The notes under the pieces were generated by a model. The model had not been told where the DNA came from, did not search any database, and worked only from the letters and a program-made list of their open reading frames with translations. The translations under genes and the position numbers were made by a program. Of a stretch of 64,000 nt of DNA, positions 1 through 9,632 are shown one piece after another. This DNA comes from Pseudomonas sp. SL4(2022) (lineage in GTDB: Bacteria; Pseudomonadota; Gammaproteobacteria; Pseudomonadales; Pseudomonadaceae). Location of the stretch: contig NZ_CP113060.1 of the NCBI RefSeq assembly GCF_026625725.1, positions 2,486,001 to 2,550,000 of the forward strand, given 5' to 3'. The first letter of the stretch is position 1. Each line of letters starts with the position of its first letter.

Positions 1-86
1 ATTCACTGATGATACTCATGCTGCATTCCCAGTTGGATAAGGTTGGCTCGAGTGTAATCCAGGGTTGATTACTTGCCAGCTACTTA

Positions 87-833
87 TCAGCTCGGCAGGT
101 GAAAGGCTGGCAGTGTTTCAAATGCCGGTTTAGCCAGCAGGTAGCCCTGGAACAGTTCCACGCCCATGTCGCGCAATGCGTGCAATTCGCCCAGGCTTTC
201 GATGCCCTCGGCAATCACCCGGATATTCAGTTTTCGGCACATCTGCAGGGCGGCTTCGACCAGAATCTGCCGTACGCTGTCCTGCTCGATATTGCGGATC
301 AGCTGCATGTCCAGCTTGATCAGATCAGGCTGGAAGTCGGCCAGCAGATTGAGGCCGGCATAACCGGCGCCGAAGTCATCAATCGCCGTCATAAAGCCCT
401 GTTTACGGTACGCGCGCAGGATGCCGGTGAGGTGGTCGATATCCAGCACCTGCTCCTGTTCGGTGACCTCGAAGATGATCCGCTGCAGTGGGAAATTGAA
501 GCGTTTGGCCGCCTCCAGCGTAGCGCGGATGCAGGTCTCGGCCTTGTACACCGCGTTGGGCATAAAGTTGATCGAGACCATGGCCGGTACCTGTAGCCTG
601 GCCGCCCATTCCAGCGCAGTAATCCGGCAGGCCTGGTCGAAGACGTAGAGATTGTCCTTGTTGAGTTTGCTCAGCAGGCTGCCCGCTGACTCACCCGCTT
701 TGCCGCGGACCAGTGCTTCGTGGGCAAATATGGTGCCGGTGCCCAGGTTGATAATGGGCTGAAAGGCCATGCTGATGGGAAAGCCTAATGCCTGCCCCTC
801 ACGGCAAGCCGTACAACCTGGTTGGTAATCCAT
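87..833 (-). CDS. EAL-domain protein, probable c-di-GMP phosphodiesterase
   Basis: This is a 248-residue stand-alone EAL domain with no membrane segment or GGDEF partner. EAL enzymes linearise cyclic-di-GMP to pGpG. The signature reads EALVRG near residue 40. The usual metal and catalytic positions appear present: the Asn of SINFMP, the Glu of EVTEQE, the DDFGAGYAGL loop, the Lys of LIKLD and the Glu of IAEGIES. The short N-terminus begins MDYQPGCTAC, with a CxxC pair typical of this small Pseudomonas EAL subfamily. I chose the ATG at 833 over one eleven codons upstream because the domain starts right after it and a purine-rich site precedes it. Activity is inferred from the motifs; a signalling role without catalysis is possible. 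Confidence 0.88.
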   Translation of the reverse strand: MDYQPGCTACREGQALGFPISMAFQPIINLGTGTIFAHEALVRGKAGESAGSLLSKLNKDNLYVFDQACRITALEWAARLQVPAMVSINFMPNAVYKAETCIRATLEAAKRFNFPLQRIIFEVTEQEQVLDIDHLTGILRAYRKQGFMTAIDDFGAGYAGLNLLADFQPDLIKLDMQLIRNIEQDSVRQILVEAALQMCRKLNIRVIAEGIESLGELHALRDMGVELFQGYLLAKPAFETLPAFHLPS

Positions 834-965
834 GGCCCTGTCTCTGCTGCAAGCACTCGCGGTCAAGATAGCAGACGTTGCCCCTGTGCTCTGATTTCCG
901 CGGGCTGCGGCAGAGCCGACTCGGGTGGGCTAGTCTCAAGCGAGAACCGCCATGAGGATGTCACT

Positions 966-1208
966 ATGCCGTTGGAACATCACCCGCTCAGCCGCGAGTT
1001 TCCCGAATACCAGGCGCAGCTGCGTAGCCTATTGGCCAGCGATGGGCATTTTGCCCGGCTGGCTGAGGAGTATGACGAACTCGATAAGCGTATCTATGAA
1101 GTGGAGAGTGGGCGCATTGCGATGGATGAGTTCATCTTGCTGGGCCTGAAAATGCAGCGAGTAACCCTCAAGGATGAATTGGCCGGCTACCTGCACAACG
1201 CTTCATAA
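966..1208 (+). CDS. YdcH/DUF465 family small protein
   Basis: An 80-residue, highly charged helical protein of the YdcH (DUF465) family, whose biochemical role is not known. It opens MPLEHHPLSREFP and carries the family's pattern of an N-terminal HHPL segment and a C-terminal K-LKDEL segment. The start at 966 was preferred to upstream in-frame ATGs because the family motif begins there and GAGGA lies just upstream. A paralogue follows about 85 bp downstream on the same strand, so this looks like a tandem duplication. Confidence 0.85.
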   Translation: MPLEHHPLSREFPEYQAQLRSLLASDGHFARLAEEYDELDKRIYEVESGRIAMDEFILLGLKMQRVTLKDELAGYLHNAS

Positions 1209-1292
1209 CGTTGCCAGGTTGATCAGGGTCAAGTGCTGCTCCCGGTTCGGCGGATAGTCTGCAGGCAGTGACTACCCCCAAGGAGTGCCAGC

Positions 1293-1571
1293 ATGCACGT
1301 TGAACATCATCCGCTGATCAAAGACTTCCCCGAACTGCGCGGCGCGCTGCACGAACTGCGTGTCAGTGATTCTGACTTCGCCCGTCTGGCCGACACCTAT
1401 GAACGTCTGGACAAACGTATTTGCCGTATCGAAACCGGCAACGAAGTGCTGGCCGATGAAGCCTTGCTGTCGCTCAAGCAGGAGCGAGTAGGCCTCAAGG
1501 ACGACCTCGCGCGCCGACTAAAGCGCGCTGCCGGACAGTGCTGTGGCTGTGGTAACGGCTGTAAGTCATAA
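1293..1571 (+). CDS. YdcH/DUF465 family small protein with Cys-rich tail
   Basis: A 92-residue paralogue of the preceding gene, opening MHVEHHPLIKDFPEL and sharing its FARLAD-YERLDKRI and KQERVGLKDDLA segments. AAGGAG precedes the ATG. Unlike its neighbour, it ends in an extra tail, CCGCGNGCKS, with four cysteines in seven residues. This could bind metal or be redox-active, but no such function is established for the family. Confidence 0.85.
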   Translation: MHVEHHPLIKDFPELRGALHELRVSDSDFARLADTYERLDKRICRIETGNEVLADEALLSLKQERVGLKDDLARRLKRAAGQCCGCGNGCKS

Positions 1572-1579
1572 GAATTTGT

Positions 1580-1745
1580 TCATGACCTGCTGTGCGTCGG
1601 CCCTACTGCGTTAAAAACAGGCTCGGACTGCTCATTTACAGCTCGTAAACGCTGTGTCCTCGCTGTTTTTTCCAGCCTGAGGCTGGCACTACGTAGCGCC
1701 TTGTATGGCTTTAGCTCGCGAGATCGTGAACAGGTTCTAAGTGCG
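1580..1745. repeat. Interspersed intergenic repeat, copy 1
   Basis: The stretch between the second DUF465 gene and radA begins with a segment close to CTGCTGCGCGTCGGCCCT followed by a GCGTTAAAAACAGG-like motif. It ends in a CTCGCTGTTTTTTCC motif and a TAGCTCGCGAG segment. The same head and tail motifs recur at 22565-22815. No gene is visible here, so I read it as a dispersed Pseudomonas repeat of unknown function. Confidence 0.6.
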
Positions 1746-1808
1746 TAAGGCTGTAAATATATCCAGCTATTTCGTATGATCCGGGCTCAGCTTTCAGAGG
1801 AGTCCGGC

Positions 1809-3173
1809 ATGGCCAAGGCCAAGCGCATGTATGGCTGCACCGAATGTGGTGCGACCTTTCCCAAATGGGCCGGCCAGTGCGGCGAATGTGGTGCCTGGAA
1901 TACCCTGGTGGAAACCCTGCTCGAAGCCAATGCGGCCACTCCTAGTGGCCGCGCTGGTTGGGCGGGCGAGCAGGCGCAGATCAAGACCCTGGCCGAGGTC
2001 AGTGTCGAGGAGGTGCCGCGTTTCTCCACCGCGTCTGGCGAGCTGGATCGCGTGCTCGGCGGCGGCCTGGTGGACGGTTCGGTGGTGTTGATCGGTGGCG
2101 ACCCCGGTATCGGCAAGTCGACCATCCTCCTGCAGACCCTGTGCAATATCGCCACGCGCTTCCCCGCGCTGTATGTCACCGGTGAGGAATCCCAGCAGCA
2201 GGTGGCCATGCGCGCCCGTCGCCTGGGCTTGCCGGAAGACAAACTCAAGGTGATGACCGAAACCTGCATCGAAAGCATCATTGCCACCGCACGCCTGGAA
2301 AAGCCCAAGGTGATGGTGATCGACTCGATCCAGACCATCTTTACCGAACAGCTACAGTCGGCTCCCGGTGGCGTCGCCCAAGTGCGCGAAAGTGCCGCGT
2401 TGCTGGTGCGCTTTGCCAAGCAGAGCGGCACGGCGATCTTCCTGGTGGGCCATGTGACCAAGGAGGGCGCGCTGGCCGGGCCGCGGGTGCTCGAACATAT
2501 GGTCGACACCGTGCTGTATTTCGAGGGGGAGTCTGATGGCCGTCTGCGCTTGCTGCGCGCGGTGAAGAATCGCTTTGGCGCGATCAACGAGCTGGGCGTA
2601 TTCGGCATGACCGACAAGGGCCTGAAAGAGGTCACCAATCCTTCGGCGATCTTCCTCACCCGCGCCCAGGAAGAAGTCCCCGGCAGCGTGGTGATGGCCA
2701 CCTGGGAAGGCACCCGACCGATGTTGGTAGAAGTGCAGGCGCTGGTCGACACCAGCCATATGGCCAACCCGCGCCGCGTCACCCTGGGCCTGGATCAGAA
2801 TCGCCTGGCCATGTTGCTGGCCGTATTGCATCGGCATGGCGGTATTCCGACCTATGACCAGGACGTGTTTCTCAACGTGGTGGGCGGGGTCAAGGTGCTG
2901 GAAACCGCATCGGATCTGGCGCTGATGGCGGCAGTGATTTCGAGTCTGCGCAACAAGCCGTTGCCGCATGACCTGCTGGTGTTTGGCGAGGTCGGCCTGT
3001 CTGGCGAGATTCGCCCGGTGCCCAGCGGTCAGGAGCGTCTCAAGGAGGCCGCCAAGCACGGTTTCAAACGCGCCATTGTGCCCAAGGGCAATGCGCCGAA
3101 AGATCCGCCAACAGGGTTGCAGGTGATTGCCGTAACGCGCCTGGAGCAGGCGCTGGATGCGCTGTTCGAGTAG
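1809..3173 (+). CDS. radA: DNA repair protein RadA
   Basis: A 454-residue RadA, the RecA-like branch-migration helicase that helps process recombination intermediates. The N-terminus has a four-cysteine zinc finger (CTEC and CGEC pairs within the first 35 residues). A Walker A motif GDPGIGKST lies at about residues 97-105, the diagnostic KNRFG motif at about 253-257, and a Lon-like C-terminal domain follows from about 290. Length matches the family. The start at 1809 is supported by AGAGGAG seven bases upstream and by the family's usual MAKAK opening. An in-frame ATG at 1776 has no such support. A hairpin terminator follows. Confidence 0.97.
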   Translation: MAKAKRMYGCTECGATFPKWAGQCGECGAWNTLVETLLEANAATPSGRAGWAGEQAQIKTLAEVSVEEVPRFSTASGELDRVLGGGLVDGSVVLIGGDPGIGKSTILLQTLCNIATRFPALYVTGEESQQQVAMRARRLGLPEDKLKVMTETCIESIIATARLEKPKVMVIDSIQTIFTEQLQSAPGGVAQVRESAALLVRFAKQSGTAIFLVGHVTKEGALAGPRVLEHMVDTVLYFEGESDGRLRLLRAVKNRFGAINELGVFGMTDKGLKEVTNPSAIFLTRAQEEVPGSVVMATWEGTRPMLVEVQALVDTSHMANPRRVTLGLDQNRLAMLLAVLHRHGGIPTYDQDVFLNVVGGVKVLETASDLALMAAVISSLRNKPLPHDLLVFGEVGLSGEIRPVPSGQERLKEAAKHGFKRAIVPKGNAPKDPPTGLQVIAVTRLEQALDALFE

Positions 3174-3188
3174 CTGAACAATGGGCAC

Positions 3189-3217
3189 TAAAAAGGAGGC
3201 CGATGCCTCCTTTTTGG
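3189..3217. terminator. Bidirectional terminator between radA and mapZ
   Basis: An AAAAAGGAGGC / GCCTCCTTTTT hairpin with a four-base loop between convergent genes. A-runs and T-runs flank the stem on both strands, so it can end transcription from either side. Confidence 0.85.
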
Positions 3218-3229
3218 TTACTCGTTTGT

Positions 3230-3601
3230 TTACTCGTCTTCGCCGAGGGCGGCGAGTTCGCGCTCTAGCAGGCTGTCATTGCCAAGATTGAGTTCCACCA
3301 AGCGACGTAGGTGGCTGATCGAGTCGAGATCGATATGCCTGCAGACGAAACCGAGCAAGTCATCCTGGGTGCGAGTCAGCACCACGTCCATCTTTACGCG
3401 GGTGTCATCGGCCAAGTGCAGGTTGGCCTCGAACGATAGATTGGGGTCGCCATTCCAGCCGTTTGGTCGCTTGATCAGCAGGCCTTTCAGTGAAATATCG
3501 TGCAGTTCGGCCGCCCAGCGGCGCTCGCCTTGCACAATCTCGGTCGGTGCGTCGAACGCGATGCGTTGAAAGCGGCGACGCTCATTGGCTGTATCGCTCA
3601 T
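3230..3601 (-). CDS. mapZ: PilZ-domain c-di-GMP adaptor, MapZ type
   Basis: A 123-residue single PilZ domain. The cyclic-di-GMP binding elements are visible: the arginine cluster RRRFQR at residues 8-13 and DISLKG (DxSxxG) at 35-40. The C-terminal stretch [17 protein letters not shown] is essentially that of P. aeruginosa PA4608/MapZ as I remember it. MapZ binds the chemotaxis methyltransferase CheR in a c-di-GMP-dependent way and alters flagellar switching. Position beside radA also fits. The ATG at 3601 has AGGAG upstream; an in-frame start 13 codons earlier is unlikely. The regulatory target here is inferred by orthology. Confidence 0.88.
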   Translation of the reverse strand: MSDTANERRRFQRIAFDAPTEIVQGERRWAAELHDISLKGLLIKRPNGWNGDPNLSFEANLHLADDTRVKMDVVLTRTQDDLLGFVCRHIDLDSISHLRRLVELNLGNDSLLERELAALGEDE

Positions 3602-3694
3602 GCAAAGAAACTCCTGCGAGGTTTTATCCACTATAGCCAAGGCTGATGCTGCTGGCTTGGTTTTATCTGTGTTGGGCGTGGTTCGGCTCGCAAT

Positions 3695-3723
3695 AAAAAA
3701 GCCCGCCAGGAGGCGGGCTTTTT
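3695..3723 (-). terminator. glyA terminator
   Basis: A GCCCGCC / GGCGGGC stem with a four-base loop and, on the minus strand, a following T-run, 14 bp beyond the glyA stop codon. Confidence 0.88.
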
Positions 3724-3737
3724 AGCGCGGCGGATAC

Positions 3738-4991
3738 TTAGTGGCCGTAAACCGGGAACTTGGCGCAGACCGCTTTAACCTGCTCACGCACGCGGGCTTC
3801 AACGGCGTCGTCACCCAGGTTGGCGAGGATCTCACAGATCCAGCCAGCCAGTGCGCGGCACTCGTCTTCCTTGAAGCCGCGTGTGGTCACGGCTGGGGTG
3901 CCGATGCGCAGGCCGGAGGTGACGAACGGCGAGCGTGGGTCGTTCGGCACGCTGTTCTTGTTCACGGTGATAAAGGCACGGCCCAGGGCGGCGTCGGCAT
4001 CTTTACCGGTGATGTCCTGCTTGATCAGGCTGAGCAGGAACAGGTGGTTTTCAGTGCCGCCGGAAACCACGTCATAGCCGTTTTCGATAAACACGCTGGC
4101 CATGGCCTGGGCGTTTTTGATCACTTGCTGCTGGTAGGCCTTGAACTCAGGCTGCAGGGCTTCCTTGAAGCACACGGCCTTGGCGGCAATCACGTGCTCC
4201 AGCGGGCCGCCTTGGCCACCTGGGAACACGGCCGAGTTGAATTTCTTTTCCAGCGCTTCGTTGGCGCGTGCCAGGATCAGGCCACCACGTGGGCCGCGCA
4301 GGGTTTTGTGGGTGGTGGTGGTGACCACGTCAGCGAATGGCACCGGGTTCGGGTAAACGCCAGCGGCAACCAGACCGGCTACGTGCGCCATGTCAACGAA
4401 CAGGTAAGCACCGACTTTGTCCGCGATGGCGCGGAAGCGTGGGAAGTCCAGGACCTGCGAGTAGGCGCTGAAGCCGGCAATGATCATCTTCGGCTTGTGT
4501 TCAACAGCCAGGCGCTCGACTTCGTCGTAATCGATCAGGCCGGCATCGGTGATGCCGTACTGCACGGCGTTGTACATCTTGCCGGAGAAGCTGACGCTGG
4601 CGCCGTGGGTCAGGTGGCCGCCGTGTGCCAGGCTCATGCCCAGTACGGTGTCACCGGTTTCCAGCAGGGCCAAATACACGGCGCTGTTGGCTTGCGAGCC
4701 GGAGTGCGGCTGGACGTTGGCGTAATCGGCGCCGAACAGTTCCTTGGCGCGGTCGATTGCCAGTTGCTCAACGATGTCGACGTATTCGCAACCGCCGTAG
4801 TAACGCTTGCCTGGGTAGCCTTCGGCGTACTTGTTGGTCAGCACCGAACCTTGGGCTTCCATCACCGCTGGGCTGGTGTAGTTTTCCGAGGCGATCAGTT
4901 CGATGTGATGTTCCTGGCGTTGGGCTTCCTGCTCCATCGCGGCAAACAATTCGGCGTCATAACGGGCAAGAGTCAAATCACGGCTGAACAT
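3738..4991 (-). CDS. glyA: Serine hydroxymethyltransferase
   Basis: A 417-residue PLP enzyme that interconverts serine and glycine while loading tetrahydrofolate with a one-carbon unit. The sequence is full length. The PLP lysine is K229 in [13 protein letters not shown], and the N-terminal IELIASEN motif and the YPGKRYYGG segment are intact. Pseudomonads often carry more than one glyA; this copy sits beside morA, as in P. aeruginosa. It is transcribed alone, ending at a strong hairpin. AGGGGA precedes the ATG. Confidence 0.97.
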   Translation of the reverse strand: MFSRDLTLARYDAELFAAMEQEAQRQEHHIELIASENYTSPAVMEAQGSVLTNKYAEGYPGKRYYGGCEYVDIVEQLAIDRAKELFGADYANVQPHSGSQANSAVYLALLETGDTVLGMSLAHGGHLTHGASVSFSGKMYNAVQYGITDAGLIDYDEVERLAVEHKPKMIIAGFSAYSQVLDFPRFRAIADKVGAYLFVDMAHVAGLVAAGVYPNPVPFADVVTTTTHKTLRGPRGGLILARANEALEKKFNSAVFPGGQGGPLEHVIAAKAVCFKEALQPEFKAYQQQVIKNAQAMASVFIENGYDVVSGGTENHLFLLSLIKQDITGKDADAALGRAFITVNKNSVPNDPRSPFVTSGLRIGTPAVTTRGFKEDECRALAGWICEILANLGDDAVEARVREQVKAVCAKFPVYGH

Positions 4992-5114
4992 GGCATTCCC
5001 CTGAAAAATCAGCTGGGCGGTAGAAAGAGGGGGCGAATTCTAACCCATACGGCGCGATCAGGCATATGAAGCTTGATCATCTGGCGGACAAGTGGGGCTC
5101 ATCCAGATGTGCTG

Positions 5115-8100
5115 TCAGCTCAGCATGAACAGCGCGGTGCCGGTGAACAGTGCAGTGAACTGGTGTGCCGGCATGGGCCTGCCGAGCAGGAAGCCCTGCA
5201 CCTCGTCGCAGTCGTGGCCGCGCAGGAAATCCAGCTGGGCCAGGGTTTCCACACCCTCAGCGATCACTGTGAGGTTGAGGCTGTGGGCCATGGCGATGAT
5301 CGCCCGGGCGATCTGACCGTCCTGCTCGCCGTGGGGCAGGCCGTCGACAAAGCTGCGGTCGATTTTCAGCACGTCGATGGGGAACTGCTTGAGGTAGTTC
5401 AGGGAGCTGTAACCGGTGCCGAAGTCGTCGATGGCGATACACACCCCCAGCTGTTTGAGGCTGGTGAGGGTTTGCATGGCATTGGTGACGTCTTCCATGA
5501 GGATGCTTTCGGTCAACTCCAGCTCCAGGCAGGCTGCCGGAATTGCGCTGTGCTGGATAATTTGCTCCACGCGCTGGTGCAGGTTGCCCTCGGCGAACTG
5601 GCGAGCAGAGAGGTTGACGGAGATTTTCGGGACCCGGACTTTGGCAGCGTGCCATTCCGCCAGCTGGCGGCAGGATTCGCGCAGCACCCAGTCGCCCACC
5701 TGCACCACCAGGCCAAGCTCTTCCAGCACGGGGATGAACTCCCCAGGTGGCACCAGGCCACGCAGTGGATGCTGCCAACGCAACAGCGCTTCGGCACCCG
5801 TCAGGCGCTTGCCATCGCCAGAAAACTGCGGCTGATAGTCCAGGCGGAATTCGCCCTGTTCAAGGGCGTGGCGCAAGTCGCTCTCCAGCTCCAGGCGTTG
5901 CAGGGCGCTGGCGTTCATGTCGGCCTGGTAGAACTGGAAGTTGTTTTTGCCACGCTCCTTGGCATGGTACATGGCGGTGTCGGCGTTCTTCATCAGTTGG
6001 CTCAGCTCGTTGCCATCCTGCGGGCTGAGGGCGATGCCGATGCTGGCGGTGACGAAGAACTCGCGGCCTTCGAGAATGAATGGCTGCTCCAGGCTGGCGA
6101 GAATCTGCTCACCGACATGAATGGCGCGCGTGACGGCCGTATCTCGCTGAGGCTGGGAGCGCAGCAGCAAGGTGAATTCGTCACCGCCCATGCGTGCCAC
6201 GGTGTCATCGCTGTCCACGCAGGCGCTCAGGCGTACCGCTACATCCTTGAGCATGCGGTCGCCGGCGGCGTGGCCGAGAGAGTCGTTGATCGGTTTGAAA
6301 CGGTCGAGGTCGAGGAACATCAGCACCACCCACTCTTGGTGCCGTTCGCCGTGTTGCAGAGCGTTGTGCAGGCGGTCCTGAAACAGCGTGCGGTTGGGTA
6401 GCTGGGTGAGGGCGTCGTAGTAGGCCAGACGGTGGATACGCTGCTCACTGGCCTTGCGTTCACTGATGTCGCTGAAGAAGCACACGTAACTGACCAGGTC
6501 GCCGTCGTCGTCCTTCACGGCTGTAATGCCGACCCAGGCCGGGAATTTTTCGCCGTTCTTGCGCTTGAGCCAGACTTCGCCTTCCCAGCTGCCTTGCTGA
6601 TTGAGTTGGCGAACCACATACGCCAGGTGGCTGGCCTGCTGGGTATCGGCCGTCAGTACATTGGGCAGTTGGTCGAGAATCTGCCGCGAGCTGTAGCCAC
6701 TGACGCGGCTGAAGGCGTTGTTGACCTGGACGATATAGCCGGCCGGGTCGGTGACCAGGATCGCGGCTGTGGAGTGTTCGAAGACCGTCGCGGCCATGCG
6801 CAGATCTTTTTCCGCGCGGCGCTGCAGGCTGATGTCGCGACCGACGCCGAGCAGGCCTTCGAAGCGTCCGCTGTCATCCCACATCGGTACCAGGCGCAGC
6901 TCCACCGGAATTTTCTGGCCGTCGGCGCGCAGTGCATCGAACACGAAGAGTTGTGGGCGAAATTGCTCACGCAGTTCGGCCAGGCGCTGCGGGTCGCCAA
7001 GGGCGTTGCGCACTCGATCGAGCAGCTCATAGACGCCGATCAGCTGGCGTGGATTGGTCGCCAGGCTTTGAAAGCCGTTGGCCAGCACCCATTCGCTGTC
7101 GTAACCCAGCACAGGCTTGACCGACGGGCTGACGTAATTGAGTTCCAGGTGACTGTCGGTGGAGAAAATCACGTCGCTGATGCTTTCCGCCAGCAGGCGA
7201 TAGCGCTGTTCGCTGGTGCGCAATGATTCACTGTGGGTGATCTGCTCGGTGATGTCCTTGGCCACGCCGATCAGACGGCTGACCCGGCCCTGCTCGTCGC
7301 GCGCCAGCGCCTGCTCACGGATGTCAAACCAGTGCCAGCTGCCGTCACGGTGCCGCCAGCGCAGTTCGAACTGCATCAACAGACCGTTGCCGACCACCTG
7401 CTGGATATTGCGCATGCGCTGATACAGCTCGACATCATCAGGGTGCAGGATTTTCTCCCACATGCGCTCACCCAGCTGATGCACCTCGGCCTTGCTGTAA
7501 CCCAGTTGCGGGCCGAGATGGTTGTTGCTGTACATCACCCGTTGGCTGCACATGTCGTGCACATAAATGGTGTCCGGAACGGCCTTGACCACATCCGACC
7601 AGAAGCGCTCGCGTTCGATCAGTGAGGTTTCGATGCGCTTGCGGTTGGTGATGTCGCTGATGCTCAGTGTCACCGCTTGCAGATCGTCGATGCTTTCCGG
7701 CAGGCGCAAGAGCAACCAGAGGTGACGATCATGACCTTGTGGCGTGCGGATCTGGCGCTCCATCTCCAGCTGCCTGCTGCCATTGAGCAGCGCCGCCAGT
7801 AGTTGCATGCGAAAGCCGTCCGGGCGCAGGCGGCCACTGTTGAACAGGTGCTGCCAGGCCTGCTGGTTGGACTCTACACCCAGCAGTTGCAGGGCTACCT
7901 GGTTGGTTTCGGTCAGGCGCAGGCGCTGGCAGATTTCGGTGTGCTGTTGTGGGTCGCGCTCCAGCCAGCCTTGCAGCTCGTTCGAACTGCGCACCTGGTT
8001 TTGCCGCAGGTAACTGCTCAGCTCGGCGAGGTCAAGTACACAGAGCGCGGTGCCGGTGCCGTCAAAGATGTCCTGGTAGCGCCGTCGGGTCTCCTGCAGC

Positions 8101-9362
8101 ACCTGTGAGGCGCGCTGCTCTTCGGTGACGTCGCGCAGCACCCAGACAAAGCCGGTACGTCGGTTGTCTTCGCTGAGGTCGCTGCGGCTGATATCGAACA
8201 GATGGGTGTGGCCATTTTCCTGGATTTCTACCAGGTCCGGGCCCAGGTCGTTGTGCAATGCTGTGTCGTGCAGCAGGAGCGGGTCGAGGCGTGGCAGCAG
8301 GTCGAGCAGGTGCCAGTCATGCGCGTCGCTGGAACTCAGCCCGAACATCGCTTCAGCTTGCGGGTTGAGGTATTGCAGCTGACCGTTGCTGTCAGTGACC
8401 AGCACCCGCTCTTCAATGGCGCCAAGGACGCTGGCGGCCTGTTGCAAGGAGCGCCGCGAGGCGCTGTTGAGCGCGTGCAAGGCGCGTTGTTCACGCAACA
8501 GGCGATACAGTGCCAGCAATGTCAGGGTGGCGCAGAGAATAAACAACAGCAGTTTGCTGGCCTGCTGCGGCAGTTGCTGGGCACGTACCTTGCGCTCATT
8601 GAACAGTGCGCGCAGTTGCCAGTCGCTGCCCTTGAGCGGGGTTTCCAGCATGCTTTGGTCAAGGTTCTCGGCGGTAACGGGAGGGGCGATGGTGGTGATG
8701 TCATCGTGTTGGGTGGTATTGCTGGCAAGCACCCGCTGTACGTTGCGGTCTTCCAGCAGCCATTGATGCGGGCTCTGATGATGTTTCTGCAGCCAGCCGC
8801 TCAACGCCTGATTGCTCAGGCGCAGCACCCATACTCCGCTGGCCGGGCTGTCTGGGTTGTGCCGCAGCAGCAGATAGATACGCCCGCGATCATTGGCGCT
8901 GAACGCGTAGAAAAAGCTTTCGCCCTGGCTGCGCTGCAGCAGCTCGCTCAGGTACAGCGCGTCATCACTCGGTGCATGGCTATCGGCGAGCACCTCACCT
9001 CGGGCATTGAGCCAGGCCAGGCTGCGCAGGGTGGGAAATACGCTGCGCAGGGTCTGCAGCAGTTCGTCGGCGTTACCCGTCGGGACTTTATGGTTTTGCA
9101 GCAGCGCCTGGCCGGCGCTGGCCTTGAGGTCCATGTTCAGGCTCAGATGGTTGGCCAGTTGTGAGCTGTAGGCCAGGCCCAGCTGACGCTGGTTGTCGAG
9201 CAGTTGCTGGGACTCCTGGCGCAACTGCCAGAGCAGCAGCACCAGCATGCTTAACACCAGCACCACCACCGCGCCGCGGGTCGGTCCACGCATCGCTTCG
9301 GCCGATAAGACGCCGGGCGAACGAGGATGGGAAGGGGGCGTGGCTGCTGACAACGAAGGCAT
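5115..9362 (-). CDS. morA: Membrane PAS-GGDEF-EAL cyclic-di-GMP regulator MorA
   Basis: A 1415-residue dual-domain cyclic-di-GMP protein. One membrane segment lies at about residues 31-47 and a second near 275, bounding a periplasmic sensor. A series of PAS/PAC domains fills roughly 300-925. A GGDEF domain follows with an intact GGDEF at 1059-1063, then an EAL domain with EAL at 1191-1193 and an intact DDFGTGYSSLNYL loop. No RxxD inhibitory site is seen just ahead of GGDEF. MorA controls flagellar timing and biofilm formation in pseudomonads. The adjacent glyA matches PAO1. The start at 9362 gives the length I recall for MorA, although its ribosome site is weak and an ATG at 9293 is an alternative. 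Confidence 0.88.
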   Translation of the reverse strand: MPSLSAATPPSHPRSPGVLSAEAMRGPTRGAVVVLVLSMLVLLLWQLRQESQQLLDNQRQLGLAYSSQLANHLSLNMDLKASAGQALLQNHKVPTGNADELLQTLRSVFPTLRSLAWLNARGEVLADSHAPSDDALYLSELLQRSQGESFFYAFSANDRGRIYLLLRHNPDSPASGVWVLRLSNQALSGWLQKHHQSPHQWLLEDRNVQRVLASNTTQHDDITTIAPPVTAENLDQSMLETPLKGSDWQLRALFNERKVRAQQLPQQASKLLLFILCATLTLLALYRLLREQRALHALNSASRRSLQQAASVLGAIEERVLVTDSNGQLQYLNPQAEAMFGLSSSDAHDWHLLDLLPRLDPLLLHDTALHNDLGPDLVEIQENGHTHLFDISRSDLSEDNRRTGFVWVLRDVTEEQRASQVLQETRRRYQDIFDGTGTALCVLDLAELSSYLRQNQVRSSNELQGWLERDPQQHTEICQRLRLTETNQVALQLLGVESNQQAWQHLFNSGRLRPDGFRMQLLAALLNGSRQLEMERQIRTPQGHDRHLWLLLRLPESIDDLQAVTLSISDITNRKRIETSLIERERFWSDVVKAVPDTIYVHDMCSQRVMYSNNHLGPQLGYSKAEVHQLGERMWEKILHPDDVELYQRMRNIQQVVGNGLLMQFELRWRHRDGSWHWFDIREQALARDEQGRVSRLIGVAKDITEQITHSESLRTSEQRYRLLAESISDVIFSTDSHLELNYVSPSVKPVLGYDSEWVLANGFQSLATNPRQLIGVYELLDRVRNALGDPQRLAELREQFRPQLFVFDALRADGQKIPVELRLVPMWDDSGRFEGLLGVGRDISLQRRAEKDLRMAATVFEHSTAAILVTDPAGYIVQVNNAFSRVSGYSSRQILDQLPNVLTADTQQASHLAYVVRQLNQQGSWEGEVWLKRKNGEKFPAWVGITAVKDDDGDLVSYVCFFSDISERKASEQRIHRLAYYDALTQLPNRTLFQDRLHNALQHGERHQEWVVLMFLDLDRFKPINDSLGHAAGDRMLKDVAVRLSACVDSDDTVARMGGDEFTLLLRSQPQRDTAVTRAIHVGEQILASLEQPFILEGREFFVTASIGIALSPQDGNELSQLMKNADTAMYHAKERGKNNFQFYQADMNASALQRLELESDLRHALEQGEFRLDYQPQFSGDGKRLTGAEALLRWQHPLRGLVPPGEFIPVLEELGLVVQVGDWVLRESCRQLAEWHAAKVRVPKISVNLSARQFAEGNLHQRVEQIIQHSAIPAACLELELTESILMEDVTNAMQTLTSLKQLGVCIAIDDFGTGYSSLNYLKQFPIDVLKIDRSFVDGLPHGEQDGQIARAIIAMAHSLNLTVIAEGVETLAQLDFLRGHDCDEVQGFLLGRPMPAHQFTALFTGTALFMLS

Positions 9363-9632
9363 CCTGGGACTGCGCGATAGGACTGACCCCTGAGGATGCT
9401 CGCATGGGCTAACTGCAGGGGGCGGGTAGCATGCCATAACCGTGGCAAAGTGCCAGCGCAGCCGACGAGCGTTGTTTGCCCTGTATCGCGCATTCCGGTA
9501 GCTTTGCCGCACGCGCGCGCGACTGTACGAACGACGCTGTGCGCCTGGCGGCACCGTCCCCGCCGTGTAGCCTCAGGCTGCACGCATCAGTTGGCGGCTT
9601 CTCTTTCGTTTCAACCCAGAACCAAGGTCATC

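Noticed and set aside
1580..1745. A small RNA gene or insertion sequence upstream of radA
   Set aside because: No transposase, target duplication or clear promoter-terminator pair; similarity to 22565-22815 favours a dispersed repeat.
3741..5069. Long open frame opposite glyA (442 codons)
   Set aside because: It mirrors the codon structure of glyA, lacks any recognisable protein signature and crosses the glyA promoter side. It is a high-GC antisense shadow, as are similar frames opposite morA, clpB, ileS and ettA.
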